Shown: positions 31,733 through 39,258 of the stretch, piece after piece
Position numbering within the stretch: the stretch's first letter is position 1
How the letters are laid out: each line of letters starts with the position of its first letter
From: Millisia brevis NBRC 105863
GTDB lineage: Bacteria > Actinomycetota > Actinomycetes > Mycobacteriales > Mycobacteriaceae
DNA length: 64,000 bases
NCBI RefSeq assembly: GCF_001552615.1
Contig: NZ_BCRN01000014.1
Span: 122,624 to 186,623 of the forward strand
Reading direction: 5' to 3'
The notes under the pieces: model-generated
Databases searched by the model: none
Told to the model about the DNA's origin: nothing
The model's input: only the letters and a program-made list of their open reading frames with translations
Program-made: the position numbers and the translations under genes

Positions 31733-33484
31733 TCAGTCGCGCGGCAGGCCGATCAGCTCGATATCGCGCCGGCCGAAGCGCACCGCGGCCACCGCGTCGG
31801 CGGCCGCCAATCCAACGAGGGTCGCCGTGCGGACCGACGCGGCGACGTGCCACCGGCCCCGGTCGTCGGCAGTCGCCGGCAGCAGTCGGTCGATACCGGC
31901 CGGGCCGGAGAGGGTCACATCGTCGGCGAGCAGACCATGGCGGCGGCGCAGCGGCATCGCGGTCAGGGCGGCGGCGAGCGCGCTGCCGGTCCACAGCGCG
32001 GTGACCACGGCGGCATAGGGATTGCCCGGCAGCCCGAGGACCAGATGGCCCCCGGGGAGCCGCGCGACCACCTGGGAGCCTCCCGGCCGTGAGCGGACCC
32101 GGCCGATCTCGGTGGTCGCCCCCGCGGCGTCGAGCACCGTGCGCAGGCCGTCGCGCACCCCGAAGCCGGTCGCGCCGACGACGATGGTCAGGTCGGTGGC
32201 CTCGGGGTCGTCGGGCAGCATCCGCTGCGGCGACTCGTCGTCGACGTAGTCGACCGTCTCGACGGCGATACCGATCGAGGCCAGGAAGCGGGGGAGCACC
32301 GGGCCGACCGAATCGGTGGTCAGATGCGATCGCCCGGCCGGCGCCGGTCGGATCTCGTTGCCGGAGATCACCAGGCGGGCGCGGACCGGACCGCGCACCA
32401 GCAGGCTCGGCGTTTCGGCGGACAGGGCCACCGATGCGAGCGCCGGCGTCACCGGCCTACCGGCCGCGGCCAGGACGGCGCCGACGGGCCAGTCCTCGCC
32501 GCTGCGCCGGATGTCGTTGCGGGACGGCGCGGTCGGCGCCGGGTTCAGCATGTCGCCGGATACCTCGAGGAATTCGTCACGGTGGACCGCGTCGGCGCCC
32601 TCGGGAACCACCGCGCCGGTGGTGATGCGGACCGCCGTTCCGGGCTCTATCGGCCGATCCGCGCGGTCGCCGGCGAGTTGGACCCCGGCGCGGATGCGCC
32701 ACGGCGGTCGGCCGCGCACCGCGTAGCCGTCCATCGCGGATCGGTCGCGCGCGGGGAAGGGGACCGCGGCGGTCAACGGTTCGGCCAGGACCGTGCCGAT
32801 CGCCGCGATCGGATCGGCGCGCCGCTCCGGCAGCGGTGCGGCGATCGTGCGGACCCGGTCGGCGACGTCGGTGAGATCCGGGGGGAGCGCGGCGCGGGCG
32901 CGCCGCAGATCTTCGGGGGTATCGCAGTCGATCGCGTGCGGCAGCGCGATGCGCGGGAATCCCGGCGTCAGCAACTGTCGTACCGCGCGATCGCGGGTAT
33001 CGCCGATCGCGTCGATCGCGACCGCCAGCGGGATCGGCCGCCACGCGCCGACGAGGGATTGGACCCGCCCGTCGTGTTCGGCGAGCACCACGTCCACGGA
33101 CTTGTCGACCACCGCGTCGGTCAGGGCGAGCAGGTCGGCGGCGGTGATCGCGGGCAGGTCCGCGGCCAGGACGACCACCGCGTCGGCCTCGGGGTCGGCG
33201 TATCCGCGCAGCACCCGCAGTCCGGCCGCCAGCGCGTGGACCGGACCGGTGCGCGGTGGGTCCTCGCGGGTGAGCGAGATGGCGTCGCGGCGCAGCCGTC
33301 GGTCGACGATATCGCTCAGATCATCGGGACCGACCACGACGATGCGGCGGCAGAAATCGGTCGCGTCCAGCGCGATGTCCAGCAGCGTGGACGCGCCGAT
33401 CGTCAACCGGGGTTTGGCGGCGCCGTTCATCCGGGAGGAGGCGCCACCGGCCAGGATCACCGCATCGACCGTCCGAGTCCGCAT
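31733..33484 (-). CDS. Fused MobA-MoeA molybdenum cofactor protein
   Basis: 583 residues from ATG 33484. Residues 1 to about 200 form a MobA-like nucleotidyltransferase with LAGGASSRMNG (about 12-22) and AADLPAI (about 107-113). Residues from about 200 are a complete MoeA: RSAMDGYAV (about 247), ITTGAVVPEGADAV (about 286), ISGNEIRPAP (about 370), GVRDGLRTVLDAAG and LPGNPYAAVVT (about 495). MoeA inserts molybdate into adenylylated molybdopterin and MobA adds GMP or CMP, so the fusion joins the last two steps of cofactor making. MobA's own lysine of the KP motif is present (AKPRL). The gene runs opposite to TIGR02569. Confidence 0.9.
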   Translation of the reverse strand: MRTRTVDAVILAGGASSRMNGAAKPRLTIGASTLLDIALDATDFCRRIVVVGPDDLSDIVDRRLRRDAISLTREDPPRTGPVHALAAGLRVLRGYADPEADAVVVLAADLPAITAADLLALTDAVVDKSVDVVLAEHDGRVQSLVGAWRPIPLAVAIDAIGDTRDRAVRQLLTPGFPRIALPHAIDCDTPEDLRRARAALPPDLTDVADRVRTIAAPLPERRADPIAAIGTVLAEPLTAAVPFPARDRSAMDGYAVRGRPPWRIRAGVQLAGDRADRPIEPGTAVRITTGAVVPEGADAVHRDEFLEVSGDMLNPAPTAPSRNDIRRSGEDWPVGAVLAAAGRPVTPALASVALSAETPSLLVRGPVRARLVISGNEIRPAPAGRSHLTTDSVGPVLPRFLASIGIAVETVDYVDDESPQRMLPDDPEATDLTIVVGATGFGVRDGLRTVLDAAGATTEIGRVRSRPGGSQVVARLPGGHLVLGLPGNPYAAVVTALWTGSALAAALTAMPLRRRHGLLADDVTLSGPAGIDRLLPATADDRGRWHVAASVRTATLVGLAAADAVAAVRFGRRDIELIGLPRD

Positions 33485-33528
33485 ACCGGACAACGGTAGC
33501 GATGCGGCTGTGCAGGGTCGGTCCCGGA

Positions 33529-33678
33529 TCAGCGAGCTTCCAACGGCCACGTCGGGCCGTCGGCGTGCAGGCTGCGGGGCGGGCCGGAGTGGGCGCTGCG
33601 TCCACCACCCGGAAGGCTGGTCGCCAGAGCGACCAGAGCGGCCACGAGAACAACAAAAAGCATGCCAATGAGGATCAT
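33529..33678 (-). CDS. Small single-pass membrane protein (49 residues)
   Basis: ATG 33678 to stop at 33529-33531. Residues 1-21 are one hydrophobic helix (MILIGMLFVVLVAALVALAT), followed by a short polar tail. The start codon is weakly supported: only a GAAG lies before it. It lies 44 bp upstream of the MobA-MoeA gene on the same strand and is divergent from the MocR regulator. No family is recognised. Confidence 0.5.
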   Translation of the reverse strand: MILIGMLFVVLVAALVALATSLPGGGRSAHSGPPRSLHADGPTWPLEAR

Positions 33679-33706
33679 GACTTCAGCATCTCGCCAGTTG
33701 GCGCGA

Positions 33707-33718
33707 AAAGTGGACTGA
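33707..33718. promoter_or_regulatory. Possible MocR operator AAAGTGGACTGA
   Basis: AAAGTGGACTGA matches, from memory, the AAAGTGG-type motif reported for the corynebacterial MocR regulator PdxR. A second, weaker copy CAAATGGACTGG lies at 33769-33780, just inside the regulator's coding region. Both stand between the small membrane protein gene and the regulator gene. Confidence 0.45.
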
Positions 33719-33737
33719 CTTCTGTTTGAATGGCCTG

Positions 33738-35192
33738 ATGACTCTCGCCTCCGATGGGTCCATTGACGCAAATGGACTGGCTTTGCTGGTGGCGGCCGAG
33801 AACGGCGACACCAGCGGCTTCCTCTACCGCGAGTTGGCGGACGATCTGATGCGCGCGATCTCCCGTTCCGGATTGCCGCCCGGCACCAAGCTGCCCGCCG
33901 AACGCGCGCTCGCCCGGGAACTGGGTATCAGCCGGGTGACCGTCGCCGGCGCCTATCGGCTGCTGCGCGAGGACGGCTGGATCGATTCGCGCCGCGGCGC
34001 GGGCACCTTCATCACCGGCCGGCGCCGCGAGGAGCAGCCGTGGGGATCGATGCTCGGGTCCGCGTCCCCCGACGCGATGGAGCTGATCAACGCCGCGCCG
34101 CGGATCACCCCGGCCGTGCGCGAGGCCTATGCGATCGGCACCGCGGCGACCGACCTCGACAGTGTCGGCTATCAGCCGGGCGGTTCCTACGCGGTCCGCT
34201 CGGCGATCGCGGACCGGTTCACCGCCCGCGGTGTGCCGACGCGACCCAACAACATCCTGGTCACCGCCGGCGCCAGCGACGCCGTGCACACCGTTCTGGA
34301 GAGCTACGTCGCCCCCGGCGACCGGGTCATCTGCGAGCATCCGACCTATCCGGGACTGCTCGAGGAGATCCGGGCGGTCGGCGGAGTCGCGGTCCCGGTG
34401 CCGATCGATCCGCTCCATCCGGAGGCCTTCGTCGACGCGGTGGCCCGCGCCGCTCGCCAATCCGCGCCCACCGTCGCCTTCCTGATCCCCGACTTCGCCA
34501 ACCCCACCGGGACGCTCCTGCCCAACGAGGTGCGTCGGCGGCTGGCGGCGACCCTGATCCGCTACGGCATCCTCGCGGTCATCGACGAGGTCTCGACCGA
34601 GCTGAGCATCGACGATCTCGACGCGCCGATCGAACCCTTCGGCGCCGCCACTCCGGAGGGGACGACGATCTCGCTCGGCGGGCTGAGCAAGGTCGCCTGG
34701 GGAGGTCTGCGGATCGGTTGGGTGCGGGCGGATGTCGGCGCGATCGGGCGACTGACCGACGGCTATCAGCGCCGGCAGCTGTCGGTATCAGCGGTCGATC
34801 AGCAGGTGGCGGTCGCGGTCTTCGCCGATCTCGACCGGATCCGGGAGGAGCGGCGCGACTACCTGCGGATCCGGCGCGACCGGCTGGTCACCGACCTGAG
34901 CACACTGTTGCCGCGCTGGGAGTTCGTCGTCCCCGCCGGCGGGATGAGCCTGTGGTGTCGGCTCCCGAACGGCCTGTCCTCGACGATGGTGGTCGAGCAG
35001 GCCGCCCAACGGGGCCTGCGCCTGGCCGCGGGCACCCGGTTCGGCACCGGCTACGACTTCGACGACCACCTGCGGCTGCCGTTCGTCCGCAGCCCGGAGG
35101 AGTTGGCCGCGGCGGTGGGACTGCTGGCCGGGGCCGCGCCGGTCGCACCGCGCCGCCCGGCGACGCGCACCCCCGCGGCGATGGTGATCTGA
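33738..35192 (+). CDS. MocR-type GntR/aminotransferase-fold transcription regulator
   Basis: 484 residues from ATG 33738 (TTG 33726 is an alternative). The N-terminal winged helix of the GntR family is at about 26-95 (LADDLMRAISRSGLPPGTKL to RLLREDGWIDSRRGAGTFI), and the rest is a fold-type-I PLP aminotransferase domain with the cofactor lysine in SLGGLSKVAWGGLRIGW (about 312). Such proteins sense pyridoxal phosphate or amine ligands; no pdx genes are adjacent, so the target is open. The divergent small membrane protein gene is the obvious candidate target. Confidence 0.92.
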   Translation: MTLASDGSIDANGLALLVAAENGDTSGFLYRELADDLMRAISRSGLPPGTKLPAERALARELGISRVTVAGAYRLLREDGWIDSRRGAGTFITGRRREEQPWGSMLGSASPDAMELINAAPRITPAVREAYAIGTAATDLDSVGYQPGGSYAVRSAIADRFTARGVPTRPNNILVTAGASDAVHTVLESYVAPGDRVICEHPTYPGLLEEIRAVGGVAVPVPIDPLHPEAFVDAVARAARQSAPTVAFLIPDFANPTGTLLPNEVRRRLAATLIRYGILAVIDEVSTELSIDDLDAPIEPFGAATPEGTTISLGGLSKVAWGGLRIGWVRADVGAIGRLTDGYQRRQLSVSAVDQQVAVAVFADLDRIREERRDYLRIRRDRLVTDLSTLLPRWEFVVPAGGMSLWCRLPNGLSSTMVVEQAAQRGLRLAAGTRFGTGYDFDDHLRLPFVRSPEELAAAVGLLAGAAPVAPRRPATRTPAAMVI

Positions 35193-35262
35193 GCGGACCG
35201 ATCTCCGCCGGCGGAACGTGCGGGGTCTGACGGTCTCACGGCCTCAGGGGCATCCCGGGGCG

Positions 35263-35568
35263 TCAGGTCTCGGGGAAGTCGTGCCGGTGGCGACGCATGT
35301 CGACCCGCCCGTCGACGGCCAGGACCCCCTCGGCCCGCAGCCGTTCGAGTTGCGGGGTGCGCAGATGCTCGGCCACCCGGCCGTCCGCGCGCAGCACCCG
35401 ATGCCACGGCAGATCCGCGGAATCGGTGCGCATGATCCAGCCGACGATCCGCGGGCTCGACAACTCCGCGGCCGCCGCGATCGCACCATAGGAGCTGACC
35501 GAACCCGGCGGGATCGATGCCACCAACTCGCGGACCCGCTCGACCTGCTCCTCGGTTACCGGTGCCAT
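35263..35568 (-). CDS. Alkyltransferase-like protein (MGMT family, PWHRV)
   Basis: 101 residues from ATG 35568. It has the DNA-binding and active-site region of O6-alkylguanine-DNA methyltransferases, PPGSVSSYGAIAAAA and LPWHRVLRADGR (about 53-64), but the acceptor Cys of PCHRV is Trp. Such ATL proteins bind alkylated DNA and hand it to nucleotide excision repair without methyl transfer. The position corresponds to Rv3204. It is co-directional with the lipase gene: that gene ends 8 bp upstream of this one's start side. Confidence 0.9.
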   Translation of the reverse strand: MAPVTEEQVERVRELVASIPPGSVSSYGAIAAAAELSSPRIVGWIMRTDSADLPWHRVLRADGRVAEHLRTPQLERLRAEGVLAVDGRVDMRRHRHDFPET

Positions 35569-35575
35569 CGCGGCC

Positions 35576-36361
35576 TCAGCGGGGCGCCCGCGTCGGCAGC
35601 AAGCCGGCCGCCAGCGCCGCGCTGTCGGCCTCGCGCTCCTGCGGAATCATGTGCTCGCAGTCCCAGTCGAGGACCGTCGCGCCGCCCGCGAGCAACGCAT
35701 CGACGTGGTCGGCCCGCAGATAGGGCGGCTGCACCTTGCTCGCCCGCACCACCGTGACCGGCATTCCGGCCGGCGGCAGCACCCACGGCTTCGCCAGCTC
35801 GCCCCAGGTCGTCACCACGGCGGGGATCGACATGCGCCAGCCGACCCGCCCCCGCGGGTAGTCGATCAGGTGGGTATCGAGCTCCTCCCGCAGCACCTCC
35901 TCCGGGACGTCGGTCCAGCCGGTCGCCCGCTTGTCGTGCCACGCCTCCTCGGCGTCGGTGTAGTCGCCGTCCCATACCGTCGACTCCGCGGCCGCGGCCA
36001 TCCGCGCCGGATCGACCGCCATCGCCGGGTCGAGCAGCAGCAGCCCGCCGATCCGGTCCGGCAGTCGGCGCGCGAGGTGCAGGGCCAGGCAGCCGCCGTA
36101 GGAGTGGCCGACCACGGTCACCGGACCCTCGCCGGCGCGGTCGAGGACGGCGGCCAGCGCGTCGACCTGATCGTCGATATCCCAGGGCGGCAACCAACTC
36201 GACCGACCGTGCCCGATCAGGTCCGGCGCGAGCACCCGCGCCTGCGGAATGCGCCCGGCCCAGCGTCGCCACCGGTCGCCGTGCCCGGTGACGCCGTGAA
36301 TCGCCAGAATCGGAAGGCCGTCCGCCGGGCCGAACTCGTGGACGTAGAGATCGTGAACCAC
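35576..36361 (-). CDS. lipV: Alpha/beta-hydrolase, LipV-like
   Basis: 261 residues from GTG 36361 (or the adjacent GTG 36364). The -10-like TAGCGT (complement of 36369-36374) is seven bases before 36361. The catalytic triad is readable: nucleophile in VGHSYGGCLAL (about 80-90), acid in the middle part and His in EHMIPQE (about 240). The oxyanion region IHGVTGHGDRW is near residue 17. It resembles mycobacterial LipV (Rv3203), a lipase/esterase; substrate unknown. Its stop lies 7 bp upstream of the ATL start, so the two are probably one transcript. Confidence 0.87.
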   Translation of the reverse strand: MVHDLYVHEFGPADGLPILAIHGVTGHGDRWRRWAGRIPQARVLAPDLIGHGRSSWLPPWDIDDQVDALAAVLDRAGEGPVTVVGHSYGGCLALHLARRLPDRIGGLLLLDPAMAVDPARMAAAAESTVWDGDYTDAEEAWHDKRATGWTDVPEEVLREELDTHLIDYPRGRVGWRMSIPAVVTTWGELAKPWVLPPAGMPVTVVRASKVQPPYLRADHVDALLAGGATVLDWDCEHMIPQEREADSAALAAGLLPTRAPR

Positions 36362-36465
36362 CACGGGGACGCTACTCGGGCCGCGTCGGAATCGCCGGAC
36401 GCCGCTCACAGCGGACTCCCGGGCGCTGCCGGCAACCTCCCGGGCAGCGGAGGTACGTTGGCCGA

Positions 36466-37605
36466 ATGATCGTGCGAACCTTCGGAGTGGCATCGATCAT
36501 CGCCCTGCTCGCTCTGGCGGTGGCCTTCCTCTATCAGGGCTGGACGGGACTGGCGCTCTGCGCGATCCTCGCCGTGCTCGAGGTGTCGTTGTCGTTCGAC
36601 AACGCGGTCATCAACGCGACCATCCTCGAGCGGATGAACGCCTTCTGGCAGCGCATGTTCCTGACCGTCGGCGTGCTGATCGCCGTCTTCGGCATGCGCC
36701 TGTTCTTCCCGCTGGCGATCGTGTGGATCACCGCCGGGCTCTCCCCGGTGCGCGCCTTCGAGTTGGCGATGAATCCACCCGCCGACGGCTCCGATCGGTT
36801 CCCGGACGGCAGCGCGAGCTACGAGTTGATCCTGCGGGAGGCCAATCCTCAGATCGCGGCCTTCGGCGGCATGTTCCTGTTGCTGCTGTTCCTGAACTTC
36901 ATGCTCTCCAACCGTGAGTTGCTGTGGCTGCGATGGCTGGAGCGGCCCCTGGCGGCGCTCGGCAAAGTCGACGCCCTGTCGGTGGTCATCGCCACCGGCG
37001 CCCTGCTCGCGATCGCGGAATTCCTCGCGCCCGCTGCCGACCGCTCGACCGTCCTGGTCGCCGGGATGCTCGGCATGATGACCTATCTGCTGGTCAACGG
37101 GCTCAGCGCGCTCTTCGCCGGCGAGAGTCCCGGCGAACCGGACGACCTCGACGGCGATCCGGTCGGAACGCCGACCCGATCGACCGGCCCGACCGAGGTG
37201 GCCAAGGCGGCCGGCCGGGCCGGATTCTTCCTCTTCCTCTACCTCGAACTGCTGGACGCGTCGTTCTCCTTCGACGGGGTGATCGGGGCCTTCGCGATCA
37301 CCGCCGATCCGATCCTGATCGCGCTGGGCCTGGGCATCGGGGCGCTGTTCGTCCGGTCGCTGACGATCTTCCTGGTCCGCAAGGGGACGCTCGCCGAGTA
37401 CCGCTATCTCGAACACGGTGCGCACTGGGCGATCGGCGCACTCGCGACGATCCTGCTGCTGAGCGTGCGGCTCGAGATCCCCGAGATCGTCACCGGGTTG
37501 ACCGGTATCGCCTTCATCGGTGCGGCCTTCGTCAGCAGTATCCGAGCCAACCGACGCGACGCCGCGCGCGCCGAGTCGGCCCGGGTGCCCGCCGCGTCCC
37601 ACTAG
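36466..37605 (+). CDS. DUF475 TerC-like integral membrane protein
   Basis: 379 residues from ATG 36466 with -10-like TACGTT (36454-36459) six bases before it. About nine hydrophobic segments are visible. Two TerC-type acidic motifs occur: SLSFDNAVINATI (about 41-53) and ASFSFDGVIGAFAIT (about 265-279). TerC family proteins have been linked to metal ion export (manganese, calcium) at secretion membranes, but DUF475 members are not characterised. Between the motifs is an acidic loop of about 30 residues. The next gene is ilvA, after a triple repeat. Confidence 0.9.
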   Translation: MIVRTFGVASIIALLALAVAFLYQGWTGLALCAILAVLEVSLSFDNAVINATILERMNAFWQRMFLTVGVLIAVFGMRLFFPLAIVWITAGLSPVRAFELAMNPPADGSDRFPDGSASYELILREANPQIAAFGGMFLLLLFLNFMLSNRELLWLRWLERPLAALGKVDALSVVIATGALLAIAEFLAPAADRSTVLVAGMLGMMTYLLVNGLSALFAGESPGEPDDLDGDPVGTPTRSTGPTEVAKAAGRAGFFLFLYLELLDASFSFDGVIGAFAITADPILIALGLGIGALFVRSLTIFLVRKGTLAEYRYLEHGAHWAIGALATILLLSVRLEIPEIVTGLTGIAFIGAAFVSSIRANRRDAARAESARVPAASH

Positions 37606-37646
37606 CGCCGGCGCGCCCCGCGACAACCGGCCGGTCCCGATATCCC

Positions 37647-37697
37647 CCCTGCTCCGGTAACCGCCCTGCCCCGGTAACCGCCCTGCCCCGATAACCG
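37647..37697. repeat. Three tandem 17-bp repeats before ilvA
   Basis: Units CCCTGCTCCGGTAACCG (37647-37663), CCCTGCCCCGGTAACCG (37664-37680) and CCCTGCCCCGATAACCG (37681-37697) lie in the 144-bp gap ending at the ilvA start. GGTAACC inside each copy is a short palindrome. Confidence 0.9.
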
Positions 37698-37749
37698 CAG
37701 CGTGCGGGGCGGCCGACGGCCTGCGCACCCCTGCCGGCACCATATTCCG

Positions 37750-39204
37750 GTGACCACATCCACCGAACGGCCGGCTTCGGCCCCGACGATCGCTGCGACG
37801 CCGACTTCCGGTGCGACCGATCCGATCGCGACCGACGGCGCCGGTGATCCGGTGGAGCAGGACGCCCCGACGGCAGCACCCGCCGACGAGCATCCGTTGC
37901 CGACCGCCGACTCGATCGACGGCGCCCATCAGCGACTGCGCGGCGTGGTCCAACGCACCCCGCTCGACCCCTGCGAGCGCCTCTCGGTCCGCAGCGGAGC
38001 GCGGGTCTTCCTCAAGCGGGAGGACCAGCAGCTGGTCCGCTCCTACAAGCTGCGCGGCGCGTTCAATCTGATGGCGCAGCTCGACCCGATGCAGCTCGCG
38101 GCCGGTGTCGTCACCGCGAGCGCCGGCAACCACGCCCAGGGGGTCGCCTTCGCCTGCAAGCGCCTCGGGGTGCGCGGCCGCATCTACGTGCCCTCGAATA
38201 CCCCGCGTCAGAAGCGCGAACGGATCATCTTCCACGGCGGCGGGATGGTCGAACTGATCACCTCCGGCACCACTTTCGACGCCGCCGCCGCGGCGGCCGC
38301 GGCGGATGTCGCGCGCAGCGGGGCGACCCCGGTGCCGCCCTTCGACCATGTCCGGACCGTCGACGGCCAGGGCACGATCGCCGTCGAGATCCTCGGTCAG
38401 CTCGGGTCGGCGCCCGATGTGGTGCTCGTCCCGGTCGGTGGCGGCGGTGCGCTGTCCGGGATCGCGACCTATCTCGCGGAGCGTTCCCCGTCGACGGTTG
38501 TGGTCGGGGTCGACCCGACCGGCGCGGCCTGCGCGGCCGCGGCCCTGCGCAACGGTGCGCCGATCACCCTCGACGAGATCGACACCTTCGTCGACGGGGC
38601 GGCGGTCCGCCGGCTCGGCGACGTGCCCTTCGAGGTGTTGACCGCTCTCGGGGCGCACGCGGTACCGGCCGCGGACCTCGCCGACGTCGTGGCCGACGCG
38701 GTCGCCGCCCGGACCGGTGGCCTGCTGCTGACCGATGTCGACGAGGGCGCGGTGTGCACCGCGATGCTCGAGATGTATCAGAACGAGGGAATCATCGTCG
38801 AGCCGGCGGGGGCGCTGTCGGTGGCGGCGATCGACCTGCTCGCACCGACCAACGGCTCGACCGTGGTCAGCCTGATCTCCGGCGGCAACAACGACGTCTC
38901 GCGCTACGGTGAGGTGATCGAACGGTCGCTGGTGCACCGCGGTCTCAAGCACTACTTCCTGGTGACCTTCCCGCAGGAGCCGGGTGCGCTGCGCCGCTTC
39001 CTCGACGAGGTGCTCGGCCCCGACGACGACATCACCCTCTTCGAGTACGTCAAGCGCAACAACCGCGAGACCGGTGCGGCGCTGGTCGGTATCGAACTCG
39101 GGTCGCCGGACGGCTTTGCGGCGCTGCGGATGCGGATGGCCGATTCCCCGATCGACGTCGAGCATCTCGCCCCCGGCAGCACCGCCTACCGCTACCTGAC
39201 CTGA
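37750..39204 (+). CDS. ilvA: Threonine ammonia-lyase (threonine deaminase)
   Basis: 484 residues from GTG 37750. The first 45 residues are an Ala/Thr/Asp-rich leader not usual for the family; the fold starts at LPTADSIDGAHQRLRGVVQR. PLP lysine in SYKLRGAFN (about 97), the phosphate loop in VGGGGALSG (about 231-239) and the C-terminal ACT-like regulatory domain (about 390-484, EPGALRRFLDEVLGPDDD) are present. It deaminates threonine to 2-oxobutanoate, the first step of isoleucine synthesis, and its single ACT-type domain suggests feedback by isoleucine. Convergent with treZ. Confidence 0.94.
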   Translation: MTTSTERPASAPTIAATPTSGATDPIATDGAGDPVEQDAPTAAPADEHPLPTADSIDGAHQRLRGVVQRTPLDPCERLSVRSGARVFLKREDQQLVRSYKLRGAFNLMAQLDPMQLAAGVVTASAGNHAQGVAFACKRLGVRGRIYVPSNTPRQKRERIIFHGGGMVELITSGTTFDAAAAAAAADVARSGATPVPPFDHVRTVDGQGTIAVEILGQLGSAPDVVLVPVGGGGALSGIATYLAERSPSTVVVGVDPTGAACAAAALRNGAPITLDEIDTFVDGAAVRRLGDVPFEVLTALGAHAVPAADLADVVADAVAARTGGLLLTDVDEGAVCTAMLEMYQNEGIIVEPAGALSVAAIDLLAPTNGSTVVSLISGGNNDVSRYGEVIERSLVHRGLKHYFLVTFPQEPGALRRFLDEVLGPDDDITLFEYVKRNNRETGAALVGIELGSPDGFAALRMRMADSPIDVEHLAPGSTAYRYLT

Positions 39205-39258
39205 TCTGATCTGATCTGAACTGACGGCCGGCCCGGCGCGGTCTCGGGCGGCCGATCG

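Noticed and set aside
36406..39165. Open minus-strand frame of 919 codons opposite the TerC-like and ilvA genes
   Set aside because: It lies antisense to two well-supported genes and crosses a gap with tandem repeats; typical shadow frame of a high-GC genome.
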